A DNA stretch of 64,000 bases from Nostoc indistinguendum CM1-VF10 (GTDB taxonomy: Bacteria > Cyanobacteriota > Cyanobacteriia > Cyanobacteriales > Nostocaceae), in contig JAHHHS010000037.1 of assembly GCA_019359215.1 (NCBI GenBank), positions 1 through 64,000 on the forward strand. Reading direction: 5' to 3'. Shown in pieces: positions 9,347 to 19,207 of the stretch; positions within the stretch are counted from its first letter, which is position 1, and each line of letters starts with the position of its first letter. The position numbers were made by a program, and so were the translations under genes. The notes below the pieces were generated by a model. That model did not search any database. It was given only the letters and a program-made list of their open reading frames with translations, and was not told where the DNA came from.

Positions 9347-10927
9347 TTAAGGCTTTTTACCCACTTCTTGCGGAGCAGGAGCGATGGGAGCGCCATTAGT
9401 TAGGTTGAGAATACCGGAAACAACAATTTTCTCTCCAGCTTTTAGTCCTTGGATAACTTGATAATTATTTCCCTCAATAACTCCCAATTTCACAGGTTTT
9501 TGTTGAGCAACTAAAGATGGCGCTCCAGGTTTAGGCTTTTCTGCTGGTGCTTGAGCCACAAACACAAAAGTCTCCCCACCCAAACGAGATATTGCTGTAA
9601 CTGGAATTAAAATTCCTGGACGTTCGTTCCAAATCACTTTGGTTTGCACTGTCTGGCGATTGACCAATTGATTTCTAGAATTACCAAAGTTGGCTTTAAC
9701 CAAAACTGTCTGCGAATCCGAACTAGCATTTGGAGAGATGAAACTCAGTTTACCCCTTGCTGTGGGTAGACCTTGGGCGTTCAGCATTTGCACTGGTAAT
9801 CCTAAGCGCAGCTTTTTGGCTTCTTCTATGGGAACGGAAATATTCAGTTCTAAAGAGTCATTTCTAGTTAGTGTAGTGAGTTGATCTGCTCTTTCCACAA
9901 AATCTCCCACCTTTGCTGGAATATCACCAACAATACCAGTGAAAGGTGCCAGAACTTTTGTATATTGCAGTTGGACTTGGGCAGCTTGGACTTCGGCAGC
10001 TGCTTGACTTACTTGCGATCGCGCTTGGGCAATTTCTTCTGGACGGGAACCATTTTCTAGTTGCCTTAAGTTTTGTTTCTGTTGTTCTAAGGCTCCAGTT
10101 AGTTCATTAACACTAGAATTTCTGCTTTGGCGAAGTTGGTCTAGGCGTTTCTGGGCAACGACAAGGGCAGCTTCAGCACTTTGCTGTTCTTTGACATATC
10201 CTTCTAAGGTATCTTGAGAAACTGCGCCCTCTTTTCTCAATTGGGCATAGCGCTTGGCTCGTGATTGTGCTAATTCCACATCAGATTTAGCTGATTGAAT
10301 TTGAGCCTCAGCCTGAGCAATTTCTTGTGGTTGCGATCCTGATTGGGCATCTCGAAGACGAGCTTGAGCTTGGGTTAACTGCGCTCTAGCTTGGCCAATT
10401 TCTTCTTGTCGTGCACCCGCTTCCAATTCAGCAAGACGTGCTTGAGCTTGTGCTAGTCCAGCTTTTGCTTGTAATAATTGCGCTTGGACACTATCACTTT
10501 CCAGGCTAATAATAGCTTGCCCCTGTTGAACACGGTTGCCCTCTTGAATGAAAATATTAGTAATTCGTCCATCAACCTGTGGCTTGATGATTACCGAACG
10601 TGGAGCCTCTAAGGAGCCAATAAACTCCGAACTTTCTTGCACTGTTTCAGTTTGCACAGTCGCTAGCTTGACGGGAATTGCCATCGGTTGACCAGCAGCA
10701 GGCCCACCTGCTCCTGGATTACTAGCATTACTAGTTTGCCACCAGCGCCAACCAAAACCAATACCTGCAACTAGCAGAACAATTCCCAATATCATGGGCC
10801 AACGCCGTTTCTGAGGTGGCTTAGGCGATCGCTCTAGTTTTGGGAGGGACTCTTGACTAGAATCATTAACAGCAGAGTGTTCTATTTCAACAGGCAGATG
10901 AGAATCAGGGAACTCAGAATGGGACAT
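9347..10927 (-). CDS. RND periplasmic adaptor (membrane-fusion protein)
   Basis: AcrA/MexA-type adaptor joining the inner-membrane pump to an outer-membrane channel. One membrane anchor (RRWPMILGIVLLVAGIGFGW, about residues 41-60) is followed by a lipoyl half-motif (PQVDGRITNIFIQEGNRVQQGQ), an unusually long Ala/Gln/Glu-rich coiled-coil hairpin (about 150-320, with repeated E-I-AQA-type heptads), the second lipoyl half (APFTGIVGDIPAKVGDFVERADQL), a beta-barrel domain and a membrane-proximal domain ending GLKAGEKIVVSGILNL. At 526 aa it is longer than AcrA, mainly through the hairpin, which is common in cyanobacterial adaptors. It is transcribed just before the RND pump gene. Confidence 0.92.
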   Translation of the reverse strand: MSHSEFPDSHLPVEIEHSAVNDSSQESLPKLERSPKPPQKRRWPMILGIVLLVAGIGFGWRWWQTSNASNPGAGGPAAGQPMAIPVKLATVQTETVQESSEFIGSLEAPRSVIIKPQVDGRITNIFIQEGNRVQQGQAIISLESDSVQAQLLQAKAGLAQAQARLAELEAGARQEEIGQARAQLTQAQARLRDAQSGSQPQEIAQAEAQIQSAKSDVELAQSRAKRYAQLRKEGAVSQDTLEGYVKEQQSAEAALVVAQKRLDQLRQSRNSSVNELTGALEQQKQNLRQLENGSRPEEIAQARSQVSQAAAEVQAAQVQLQYTKVLAPFTGIVGDIPAKVGDFVERADQLTTLTRNDSLELNISVPIEEAKKLRLGLPVQMLNAQGLPTARGKLSFISPNASSDSQTVLVKANFGNSRNQLVNRQTVQTKVIWNERPGILIPVTAISRLGGETFVFVAQAPAEKPKPGAPSLVAQQKPVKLGVIEGNNYQVIQGLKAGEKIVVSGILNLTNGAPIAPAPQEVGKKP

Positions 10928-11213
10928 CTTCGGTTTCTCGTCTTGTGGATTTAGACTTGGGCAATCTACTCTTTGCTAAAAAAGCATTGTTTGAATAGTT
11001 TTTAGCCCTCTTTTCTTGATGTTGGTGACAAATATTAATTTAGGTATTGGGGCGATCGCTCATGTTGTGTAGCACTTGAAACGAGCCAATGTCTACTAGC
11101 ACACTATGGTTATTTTGTACATTACTTGGCTCCTAGCAATTTTTTAAAGTGTAATTTATAAAACTTTTTTAGTCAGCACAACCTCAGGACTCTAGCTCAA
11201 AGAAAAACACGGT
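10928..11213. other. Spacer between tetR and the adaptor gene
   Basis: About 290 bases with one HIP1 site and no reading frame. It must hold the promoter for the adaptor-pump pair if they are not read through from tetR. No clear operator palindrome was found by eye. Confidence 0.4.
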
Positions 11214-11861
11214 TTATCTTGTTGCGGGCAAATTAACAGAACATCCTGCCTCTTTCAATGGCAAAGTGCTAATACCGCGCACAAATAAATTGACACAAGT
11301 TTCGATGTAGCATTCACGACTGTATTCCAGTGTGCTAGGGATATCGCTAAAACGCAGGATACCGTGAAGCAACATACCCGTGAAACTATCCACAGATGCT
11401 TTCAAATCTATATCTGAAGACACCGTGCCCTTCTCTTGACTTTTCTGCAAGTACACAACCAGCTGTTCGCGCAATGATTTGTCAGTTTCGTATAAGACCA
11501 GACGGGCAGCCTGGGGATGTCGCTTCGCTTCCCCAATAAATGTCCGAATCAGGTCTTCATGCTCCTCCATGATCTGGTTGCAAAGCCTTGCATAATTCTT
11601 GAGGTCAATATATAGGTCTTGAGTCCAGTTGTCCTGATGGGCTAAAGCTTTTGCCTGTAAAGCGATCGCTTCGGTAATCACAGCAGCTAGTAGTTGCTCT
11701 TTGTTCTGGAAATGACGGAATAAAGTTACCTCATTGACCGCAGCAACGCGAGCAATTTCTCGCGTTGTAGCTCCAGTTAAACCAGCCGTCGCAAACACTT
11801 TAGTTGCTGCCTTTATCAAGCGTGCATGGGTTTGTGCCGTCCTTGATGCTAAGTTTTCCAT
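11214..11861 (-). CDS. TetR/AcrR-family transcriptional regulator
   Basis: Probably the local repressor of the efflux genes. The N-terminal TetR helix-turn-helix is clear: RLIKAATKVFATAGLTGATT, then REIARVAAVNEVTLFRHF and QNKEQLL. The rest is a helical ligand-binding and dimer domain. The ATG at 11859-11861 (MENLASRTAQTHARL) is preferred over the in-frame TTG at 11871-11873 because it places the helix-turn-helix at the usual distance and leaves a small inverted repeat free upstream. It sits upstream of, and in the same direction as, the adaptor and pump genes. The ligand is unknown. Confidence 0.88.
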   Translation of the reverse strand: MENLASRTAQTHARLIKAATKVFATAGLTGATTREIARVAAVNEVTLFRHFQNKEQLLAAVITEAIALQAKALAHQDNWTQDLYIDLKNYARLCNQIMEEHEDLIRTFIGEAKRHPQAARLVLYETDKSLREQLVVYLQKSQEKGTVSSDIDLKASVDSFTGMLLHGILRFSDIPSTLEYSRECYIETCVNLFVRGISTLPLKEAGCSVNLPATR

Positions 11862-11869
11862 GAGTGTTT

Positions 11870-11881
11870 GCAAGTGCTTGC
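11870..11881. promoter_or_regulatory. Candidate TetR operator half-sites
   Basis: A small inverted repeat, gcaag-tg-cttgc, lies 9 bases upstream of the preferred tetR start and is followed by a further ttgc. The position suits autorepression, but the arms are only 5 bases, so it could be chance. Confidence 0.3.
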
Positions 11882-11944
11882 TTGCATTATAACCACATAA
11901 AAGGCGAGATTCGTATAAATTACAGATCAGTTTATCGCTCTTAA

Positions 11945-12310
11945 GTTATAGTGAATACTGATCTTAGGGAAGAGAAGAGTATGGAGCAATGCCAACTCTT
12001 GGAGAGGCTTGTCTGCAACACCCTCCCGCGAATGGCAGGCTACGCCTACGCTGTTAGTTCAGCTTTATTAAGCAAGGTTGCAAGTTTCATCGAGTTATCC
12101 TCACCACAAACGACGTGCAATCAATCAGTATTCTCTAGATTCGTATTTTTTAGCAATCTCAACTTCCTACACTTAGGTCACCCGATCGGTTGATTATTAA
12201 CTCACCCATTTGGGTGATTTAATTTTTTCTAATTAGGGTTTTGGTTTCACAATAGCTAATTAAGAGAGCATCCCATTTTGATAATAAAAATCCTCAGTCT
12301 CCAGCTATGT
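11945..12310. other. Non-coding spacer with dispersed repeat
   Basis: Positions about 11993-12055 carry a repeat of the 'ggagaggcttgtctgcaa ... ggcaggctacgcctacgct' type. An 80-codon open frame across it (11951-12193) has no protein-like character. The hairpin at 12202 is listed separately. Confidence 0.5.
12202..12230 (+). terminator. Possible intrinsic terminator, plus strand
   Basis: A perfect 7-bp stem (tcaccca / tgggtga, 2-base loop) is followed by ttaattttttct. The T-rich tail is on the plus strand, but no recognised plus-strand gene ends just upstream. It may serve a transcript from the tetR upstream region or be a relic. Confidence 0.4.
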
Positions 12311-13600
12311 TCAACCATCGACAACTGATTTCTTGGAATTCAATTTCGGCAAGATACGCACAGTTGATTTTCGAGTAGTAACAACATGAGAAAGCAGCCC
12401 TTCATACCGATCAAGTGCTTGCTCCAAAGAATAGTTTTCTTCGGCAAACTGTCTCCCTGCGTTACCTAACCTCGCCCCTAGAGTAGGATTAGCATATAAA
12501 TCATGCACCGCAGCAGCCATTGCATCGGGTGATTCTGGCTTCACAATTATTCCACCCCCACTGAGTTGGATTGCTTTTGCAGCAGTACCACTAGGAGGAA
12601 CTGAACCCACAATCGGGCGACCACTTGCCAACAGTAGTGGTATTTTTGAAGGCATATTGAACGAAATCACATTGCGCTTTTGCACAATCAACCCTACATC
12701 AGATGCTGCTAGCATTTCGGGTAGTTTTTCTCGCGGCTGCAACGGTAGCAGCAAAACATTATCTGCTCCATTTACAAGGCAATATTCCTGCAACCTCTGC
12801 AATGCTATTGATTCACCAACGATAACAAAGACAATATCCCTAATATGATGTAAGTGAACTGCTGCTTCTATTACTGTTTCTAAACCTTGCGTTAGAGCAA
12901 TGTTGCCCGAATAAAGGACTACAAATTTTCCATCAAGTTGATGGCTAGATATCCAGGAATTCTTCTGTTTTGGTAAGGGGCAGATGAAATTTACATTCAC
13001 CCAATTGGGAATACAAACGATTTTATTAACAGGTACTCCTTTATTCACTAAATTTTCCCTAAACCCATCGGCAATGACAGTAATAGTGTGTGCAGTTCGA
13101 TATCCAAATTTCTCTAAGGCTGCAAGAGTTCGGATCATCCACTTGTTTTTCAATAGCCCGATACGTACGGCAGCGTCTGGTAAAATATCTTGCACATTTA
13201 GAACTACTGGACAGTTGTATAACCAACTAAATATTGTTGCTGGTAAAATAGCTAAAAGAGGCGGAACTGTTAAGATAATCACATCGGGGCGTCCGCCTTT
13301 GAAAGCTTGGGGTAAGCTCATAAAAACAAAACTTAACTCTAGTAATAGCCGATCTACTAAGTTAGGTTTAGACTTAATTCGGAGGTAACTTCGTTGAATG
13401 GTGACACCATTTTTTTGCTCAGTAACGTACCATTTACCCTGATACTCATCGTAAATTTTACGCTCAGGATAGTTGGGCATTCCGGTAATCACCCGCACTT
13501 CATGACCTCGCTTTACTAATCCTTCTGCCAATTCAGTCATTAAGGGAGCAATTCCAATCGGCTCTGGATGATAGTTGTAGGAATATATCAGAATGTGCAT
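12311..13600 (-). CDS. WcaI-like GT4 glycosyltransferase
   Basis: Predicted exopolysaccharide glycosyltransferase of the WcaI/ExpE7-like branch of family 4, acting at the cytoplasmic face of the inner membrane. The N-terminal domain starts MHILIYSYNYHPEPIGIAPL and contains TGMPNYPERKIYDEYQGKW, typical of the branch, with a hydrophobic patch PPLLAILPATIFSWLYNCPV. The C-terminal donor site shows LYSGNIALTQGLETVIEAA (about 230), the loop PLQPREKLPEMLAASDVGLI and SKIPLLLASGRPIVGSV with a final GNAGRQFAEENYS. At 429 aa it is of normal length. It stands alone, with a large spacer upstream. The sugar and acceptor are unknown. Confidence 0.88.
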   Translation of the reverse strand: MHILIYSYNYHPEPIGIAPLMTELAEGLVKRGHEVRVITGMPNYPERKIYDEYQGKWYVTEQKNGVTIQRSYLRIKSKPNLVDRLLLELSFVFMSLPQAFKGGRPDVIILTVPPLLAILPATIFSWLYNCPVVLNVQDILPDAAVRIGLLKNKWMIRTLAALEKFGYRTAHTITVIADGFRENLVNKGVPVNKIVCIPNWVNVNFICPLPKQKNSWISSHQLDGKFVVLYSGNIALTQGLETVIEAAVHLHHIRDIVFVIVGESIALQRLQEYCLVNGADNVLLLPLQPREKLPEMLAASDVGLIVQKRNVISFNMPSKIPLLLASGRPIVGSVPPSGTAAKAIQLSGGGIIVKPESPDAMAAAVHDLYANPTLGARLGNAGRQFAEENYSLEQALDRYEGLLSHVVTTRKSTVRILPKLNSKKSVVDG

Positions 13601-15094
13601 AGGCTATTTATAAATTTGGTGAAGACAGCCTGAGATAAGCGCATTTATTGCTAATTTCAGTAGGGACTGTTACTTTAATTATTTAATTTACATTGTGATT
13701 AAGTTATGATTTTTTTAAATCATAATTTCGATAAGCACTACTTAGAATTTTCTAAATAGATTTTAACAGTTATTAGTTCTCAAATATTCGTTTTTCTGCT
13801 TGGATAAAATTCCTTAACCGTATAGTAAAAAGTTACCAGTGTTAACTAATGGCTTTTGACTGTTCACTATTTAAGGTTTCTACTATATATGTAATGATCG
13901 TTAACTTATTTAAAAGCGAATTTAATCGTTAAATTTACACTCAGGAGATTGTAACATGATATTTAATATCATGCATATAACCCGCATTCCGCCTTGAAAA
14001 CTGGCACATTAGGTATTTTTAACCAAGTAATGAGTATTGCATTCATGGGTGGACATCCGATTTTTTCAGTAATTCAAAGGCACTAACTTTTTAGCGCTAG
14101 TCTCTTGAGTAGCTTCGTATTTGGATCTGTGATTGGAAAAAGCCGTAATGTATCAAATGTAATGCAGCGCAACATCATCTTGATAGATAAAGTTGAAATC
14201 AACACCTTGATTTAGATTGTTAAATGCTGCGGTTATTGCTACCCTACGTAACATTAAAAGTAGCGCTGATTGCTGTGGTAAAGGGAATTTTGGCGAAAAT
14301 ATTTTTTATTGTCATAAGGCTCTTTTATTACTCTCGTTAAAGAATATTTAGAACATTATTTTGTTTCTGCGTACTTGGTTCCAACCAAGTGAGGCTTTGA
14401 AAAAGATTCAAGGTCAGTATTTTATTTTTCTCTCTTCAGATATATAAAAGAGCGATAACTCCAAACTTGATTTAGATCATGCAGATATCAATTTATAAAC
14501 AACACTAACTTAACTATAAAATATGTATAAGTAAATACCGAATGAAAATACGATAAAAATGTAATAAATCAATGAAGATAAACACTTTTTTTGTGAAGTT
14601 TTGGAGAAATGCCAAGTCTATTTAACAAACCTAAGTTTGACTTTATCCATTTTAGGGATGTATCTGGCAAGGCTTACTCACTGATTTTCCAGCTTGGTCA
14701 ACTGTTTACGGCTATTTTTGGATGTGGAGTAAAGATGGAACATACAGCAGTTTGCTTTTTAAGTGAGGCACAAAATGCAGGACTTACGCATCATAAGACC
14801 TCTTGCATAAATCAGAAATTAAGAACCCCACCCCGCCAAAGCTACGCTTTGTCTCCCTGCTCACTCTTTACGGTCGTTAACAGTTATCTATCAGTCATCG
14901 GTCATCGGTCATCGGTCATCAGCCTTCATGTAACCCCCGCCTCAAAACCATTAGTTTTGTACTTTATACAAATGAAAACTGCGGTATTTAAAGACTCACG
15001 AGAAACATTCAAACTCTAGTTGCCTCAAAATCACGAGCGATCGCCTGATAATAACTGATAAAGTTGAGCTACGCAAAGTTGAAAACAGTGACCT
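13601..15094. other. 1.5-kb gene-poor region
   Basis: AT-rich DNA without a convincing gene. The 136-codon open frame at 14609-15019 runs through dispersed repeats ('aggacttacgcat', 'ccccgccaaagctacgctttg') and has no domain. A tandem heptamer tract (about 14892-14922, unit gtcatcg) lies inside it. The first part (13620-14590) could hold a long leader for glyS, a small RNA, or decayed DNA; no motif decides this. Confidence 0.5.
14892..14922 (+). repeat. Short tandem heptamer repeat (gtcatcg)
   Basis: Four nearly perfect head-to-tail copies of a 7-base unit, a repeat class typical of heterocystous cyanobacteria. Confidence 0.8.
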
Positions 15095-17248
15095 ATGCCT
15101 GCGTTTCTATTAGAAGTTGGTACAGAAGAATTACCTGCAAGCTTTCTCAGTGATGCCTTAATACAATGGCGAGAACGGATTCCCCAAAGCCTGGAAGCAA
15201 ACAGCCTTCAGGGTGAAAGTGTTCAAGTGTACGGTACTCCCCGGCGTTTAGCGGTATTGATTAAAGGTCTACCATCCCAGCAAGCAGACCGAGAAGAAGA
15301 AATTAAAGGGCCCCCCGCCCAAGCCGCCTTTAAAGATGGTCAGCCTACTGCTGCTGCTGTCGGCTTTGCCAAAAAGCAAGGTGTGGAACTAGATACGCTC
15401 TTCCTTCGCCCCACTGACAAAGGGGAATTTGTCTTCGTGCAAAAAAAAATTCCTGGCCGTCCTGTGGCAGAAATTTTGACAGAACTGGTTTTTCAATGGA
15501 TTTGGGGTTTGGAAGGTAAGCGCTTAATGCGTTGGGGAGATGGAGATGAGAGATTTTCTCGACCGATTCGCTGGCTGGTAGCTTTGTTAGATGAGACGGT
15601 GCTACCTCTAGAATTAGTAAATGGTTCTAAAACGATTCAGAGCGATCGCATTTCTCAAGGTCATCGCGTTTTACATCCTGAACCTGTGACAATTGCTCAA
15701 GCTACTGATTATGTTACCGCCCTCAAGTCTGCCTATGTCAACGTTGACCCAGAAGAACGGGCAAATATGATCAAAGAGCAAGTAAAGGCAGTAGCAGAGA
15801 GTTTAGGCGGGTATACAGTAATTTACCCCGATTTATTAGAGGAAGTAACCAACCTTGTAGAATATCCTTCTACAGTTGTCGGTAAATTTGAACCAGAATT
15901 TTTGGAATTACCAACTGAAGTAATTACTGAAGTTATGGTTACTCATCAGCGTTATTTCCCTGTATTCAAACCAGATAGTTCTGAGCAAGAATTATTGCCC
16001 AATTTCATCACCATTTCTAATGCTGATCCCAAGAAATCAGATATTGTTGCCGTCGGGAATGAAAAAGTAATTTGTGCCAGATTAGCTGATGGCAGATTTT
16101 TCTACGAAGCTGATTTAACTAAGCCAATAGAAAGCTTTTTACCCCAGTTAGAAAAAGTCACCTTCCAAGAAGAATTGGGTTCGGTGCGTACCAAGATAGA
16201 TAGAGTAGTCAAGATTGCCGAGCAAATTACTACCCAATTAGGATTAGCAGAAAATCAAAGTCAAAAGATCCAACGTGCTGCTTTATTATGTAAAGCAGAT
16301 TTGGTAAGTCAAATGGTTTATGAATTTCCCGAATTGCAAGGCATTATGGGAGAAAAATATGCCTTAGCCAGTGGTGAAGATGCCGAAGTAGCAAAAGCAA
16401 TTTTTCAACATTATTTGCCAACAGGAGCAGGTGACAAATTACCCGAAACACTCACAGGGCAAATTGTCGGCTTGGCAGATAGATTAGATACTTTGGTAAG
16501 TATCTTTGGTTTAGGGTTAATTCCTTCTGGCTCATCTGATCCCTTCGCTTTGCGTCGGGCTGCTAATGCTATAGTTAAAATTACTTGGTTTTATAATCTG
16601 CCGATAAATTTAGATAATTTATTGGCACAAATAGCAACAGATTTTGCAGTAAAGTATCAGAAAGATCAGGCATCATTAACCGCAGCATTACAAGAGTTTT
16701 TCTTACAACGCATCCGCACTCTACTGCAAGAAGAAAAGCAGATTGATTACGACTTGGTAAATGCAGTTTTGGGAGAAAATGACCCAGAATACACAGAACG
16801 GACGTTAAAGGATTTATTGGATGTGCGCGATCGCGCCTTATACTTACAACAAATCCGCAACGACAGTACCTTAGATAACATCTACGAAACCGTTAACCGT
16901 TCCACACGATTAGCAGCCCAAGGTGATTTGGATACAAAACAGCTAGAACCGACAACAATCGTTCGTCCAGAATTATTCCAAAAACCCTCTGAGGCAGCTT
17001 TGTATAATGCCTTAATCGAATCAGTACCGCAAACTAAAACAGCACAGCAGACACGAAATTATCAACTGTTAATAGCAGCACTAGCAAAAATTGCTCCGAC
17101 AGTTAGTAACTTCTTTGATGGCCCAGATAGCGTATTAGTTATGGACTCCGATCCAGAAATTAAGCGTAATCGATTGCACTTACTGGGATTGATTCGCAAT
17201 CATGCCCGTGTTTTAGCTGACTTTGGTGCGATCGTCAAAAATCTGTAG
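15095..17248 (+). CDS. glyS: Glycyl-tRNA synthetase beta subunit
   Basis: Beta subunit of the alpha2-beta2 glycyl-tRNA synthetase, needed with GlyQ to charge tRNA-Gly. The start MPAFLLEVGTEELPASFL is the canonical GlyS opening, followed by YGTPRRLAVLIKGL and later VTHQRYFPV (about residue 284), FYEADLTKPIE, and the HD-like and anticodon-binding portion (CKADLVSQMVYEFPELQG, QHYLPTGAGD, LGLIPSGSSDPFALRR). The C-terminus HLLGLIRNHARVLADFGAI is intact. At 717 aa it is full length. glyQ is not in the window, as is usual in cyanobacteria, where the subunit genes are separate. Confidence 0.97.
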   Translation: MPAFLLEVGTEELPASFLSDALIQWRERIPQSLEANSLQGESVQVYGTPRRLAVLIKGLPSQQADREEEIKGPPAQAAFKDGQPTAAAVGFAKKQGVELDTLFLRPTDKGEFVFVQKKIPGRPVAEILTELVFQWIWGLEGKRLMRWGDGDERFSRPIRWLVALLDETVLPLELVNGSKTIQSDRISQGHRVLHPEPVTIAQATDYVTALKSAYVNVDPEERANMIKEQVKAVAESLGGYTVIYPDLLEEVTNLVEYPSTVVGKFEPEFLELPTEVITEVMVTHQRYFPVFKPDSSEQELLPNFITISNADPKKSDIVAVGNEKVICARLADGRFFYEADLTKPIESFLPQLEKVTFQEELGSVRTKIDRVVKIAEQITTQLGLAENQSQKIQRAALLCKADLVSQMVYEFPELQGIMGEKYALASGEDAEVAKAIFQHYLPTGAGDKLPETLTGQIVGLADRLDTLVSIFGLGLIPSGSSDPFALRRAANAIVKITWFYNLPINLDNLLAQIATDFAVKYQKDQASLTAALQEFFLQRIRTLLQEEKQIDYDLVNAVLGENDPEYTERTLKDLLDVRDRALYLQQIRNDSTLDNIYETVNRSTRLAAQGDLDTKQLEPTTIVRPELFQKPSEAALYNALIESVPQTKTAQQTRNYQLLIAALAKIAPTVSNFFDGPDSVLVMDSDPEIKRNRLHLLGLIRNHARVLADFGAIVKNL

Positions 17249-17330
17249 CGTAGGTCAACAAAAAGTTGTGTAATTTTTGCCAATAGACGCTACTATAGGG
17301 AGTGCTTAACCAGGGACTCTGCTGCAATCT

Positions 17331-18839
17331 ATGCCTAGAGCTACTGTAATTGGGTTGGGAAAGTCCGGTGTTGCTGCGGCGAGATTGTTGAAAGGAGAAG
17401 GTTGGGAGGTAGAGCTAAGTGATAGCAAAACCTCCGAAACCCTCCTACAACAACAACAAGAACTCGCTGCCGAGCAAATAACCGTTAAACTAGGCCAATC
17501 CCCAGAATTGAATGGTGCTAATTTACCCCAATTAATAGTTGTTAGTCCTGGCGTGCCTTGGGATATTCCCGTATTAATCAAGGCACGCCAATTAGGTATT
17601 GAAACCATCGGGGAAATGGAACTTGCTTGGCGAAATTTACGCTCGCTACCTTGGGTAGGAATTACAGGTACTAACGGCAAAACTACTACCACAGCTTTAA
17701 TTGCTGCCATTTTTCAAGCAGCAGAATTAGACGCGCCCGCCTGCGGTAATATTGGCTACGCCGCTTGTGATGTTGCCCTATCTTGGAAGGGGAGAGGGGC
17801 AGGGAGCAGGGAGCAGGGAGCAGGGGGAGCATTTGATAATTCCTCACTCTTAACTCCTAACTCCTCACTTTTAACTCCTAACTTCTCACTCGATTGGGTG
17901 ATTGCGGAAGTTAGCAGCTATCAAATAGAATCTTCGAGTTCTCTTGCACCACGTATCGGTGTTTGGACGACTTTCACACCAGATCATCTGAGTCGCCATA
18001 AGACTTTAGAGAATTATTACAACATCAAAGCCAAGCTGTTACGTCAATCCGAATTGCAAATATTCAATGGCGATGATCCCTTCTTGAGGCAACAAGGTTT
18101 AAGTGCTTGGCCTAATGCTTATTGGACAAGTGTAAAAGGAAAAGATTTCCTGATTAGCGAAAAAGGCTTTTACATCGAAGACGACTGGGTTGTGGAGAAA
18201 TTGACTGCAACCTCTATACCAGAACCAATTGTGAAAGTATCTACTTTGCGAATGGTGGGAGAACATAACCAACAAAATCTCTTGATGGCAGTAGCAACTG
18301 CACGATTAGCGGGAATTAATCGTGATGCGATCGCACGTGCTATTGTTGAATTCCCCGGTGTTGCTCATCGTTTGGAGCATATCTGCACTTGGGAAGGTAT
18401 TGATTTCATTAACGATAGCAAAGCCACTAACTACGATGCTGCCGAAGTTGGTTTAGCATCTGTGAAAAGTCCAGCGATTTTAATTGCTGGTGGAGAAGCT
18501 AAAGCAGGTGATGATACTGGCTGGCTAGCACAAATTCAAACCAAAGCTGCTGCTGTGTTATTAATTGGCTCTGCTGCACCCACATTTGCCCAACGCCTCC
18601 AAGAGGTGGGGTATTATTCTTACCATATTGTGGAAACGATGGAAAGGGCAGTTCCTAGAGCGGCGGAATTAGCTAAGGAGTATGAAGCACCTGTGGTGTT
18701 GCTATCTCCGGCTTGTGCAAGTTTCGACCAGTACCCGAATTTTGAGGTGCGGGGCGATCGCTTCCGTCAGTTGTGCCTTGCTTGGGCAGAAGGAGAGAAG
18801 CTTCAATACAACTCGATTCTTTCATCTTCTCTGCCTTAA
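17331..18839 (+). CDS. murD: UDP-N-acetylmuramoylalanine-D-glutamate ligase
   Basis: Cytoplasmic Mur ligase adding D-Glu to UDP-MurNAc-L-Ala in peptidoglycan synthesis. N-terminal Rossmann part: ATVIGLGKSGVAAARLL. ATP-binding loop GTNGKTTTTALI at about residues 113-124. Then SSYQIESS, the TPDHLSRHKT segment, and C-terminal domain motifs GVAHRLEHI and FINDSKATNYDAAEV. At 502 aa it is about 40-50 residues longer than usual. The excess is a single low-complexity insertion (about residues 153-187: Gly/Arg/Glu then Asn-Ser-Leu-Leu-Thr-Pro repeats) encoded by tandem DNA repeats in a surface region between conserved strands. It is 82 bases downstream of glyS on the same strand. Confidence 0.96.
   Translation: MPRATVIGLGKSGVAAARLLKGEGWEVELSDSKTSETLLQQQQELAAEQITVKLGQSPELNGANLPQLIVVSPGVPWDIPVLIKARQLGIETIGEMELAWRNLRSLPWVGITGTNGKTTTTALIAAIFQAAELDAPACGNIGYAACDVALSWKGRGAGSREQGAGGAFDNSSLLTPNSSLLTPNFSLDWVIAEVSSYQIESSSSLAPRIGVWTTFTPDHLSRHKTLENYYNIKAKLLRQSELQIFNGDDPFLRQQGLSAWPNAYWTSVKGKDFLISEKGFYIEDDWVVEKLTATSIPEPIVKVSTLRMVGEHNQQNLLMAVATARLAGINRDAIARAIVEFPGVAHRLEHICTWEGIDFINDSKATNYDAAEVGLASVKSPAILIAGGEAKAGDDTGWLAQIQTKAAAVLLIGSAAPTFAQRLQEVGYYSYHIVETMERAVPRAAELAKEYEAPVVLLSPACASFDQYPNFEVRGDRFRQLCLAWAEGEKLQYNSILSSSLP
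17788..17890 (+). repeat. Low-complexity repeat inserted in frame in murD
   Basis: Contains four head-to-tail gggagca units, then an array of 'taactcc / ttaactcctaac' units. Both types occur in spacers of this window (for example 37027-37095). Here they are translated and keep the frame. Confidence 0.8.
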
Positions 18840-18965
18840 TTCATTTATTGTGTAACTTGCAGCTACACAGTGAATGAGTTGTGTAACCTCAAAGTGCGGT
18901 GCGATCGCATTTTACACAGACTTAAATATTCTAGAAGGATTGTTTAGAGCTAATTTAGTGGTTTC
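18840..18965. other. Convergent spacer
   Basis: Lies between the 3' ends of murD and hicB. Contains an inverted pair 'gtgtaacttgcagctacacag', which may form a weak hairpin, and one HIP1 site. Confidence 0.3.
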
Positions 18966-19196
18966 CTATAATCGTGTTTTGATGTAGTTTGTAACTTCAA
19001 CCTCATGAGCGATGCTTGTAGGTTTAGGAATAGGTAAACCATCTTCTAGCATTCCTTCTAGATGAAATTCAATAGCTTCTGCAATCATCTGCTTGACTTC
19101 TTCTAAGGTTGCACCTGTAGTTACACAACCTGGTAAATCAGGGACATAAGCAGAGTAATTACTATTCGCCTTTTCAATCACCACTACGTAATGCAT
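18966..19196 (-). CDS. hicB: HicB-family antitoxin
   Basis: Small partial RNase-H-fold antitoxin (76 aa): MHYVVVIEKANSNYSAYVPD, then LPGCVTTGATLEEVKQMI, AEAIEFHLEGMLEDGLPIPKP, typical HicB. The start at 19194-19196 is chosen because AAGGAG lies just upstream; a longer frame to 19229 is less likely. It follows the hicA toxin frame on the same strand with an 11-base gap. Because the toxin is interrupted, the antitoxin may now be an orphan. Confidence 0.88.
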   Translation of the reverse strand: MHYVVVIEKANSNYSAYVPDLPGCVTTGATLEEVKQMIAEAIEFHLEGMLEDGLPIPKPTSIAHEVEVTNYIKTRL

Positions 19197-19207
19197 TGCC
19201 GTTCTCC

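Noticed and set aside
11951..12193. 80-codon gene after tetR
   Set aside because: Runs through a dispersed repeat, no protein-like pattern.
14609..15019. 136-codon gene before glyS
   Set aside because: Coding potential comes from dispersed repeats and a tandem heptamer tract; no domain or membrane pattern.
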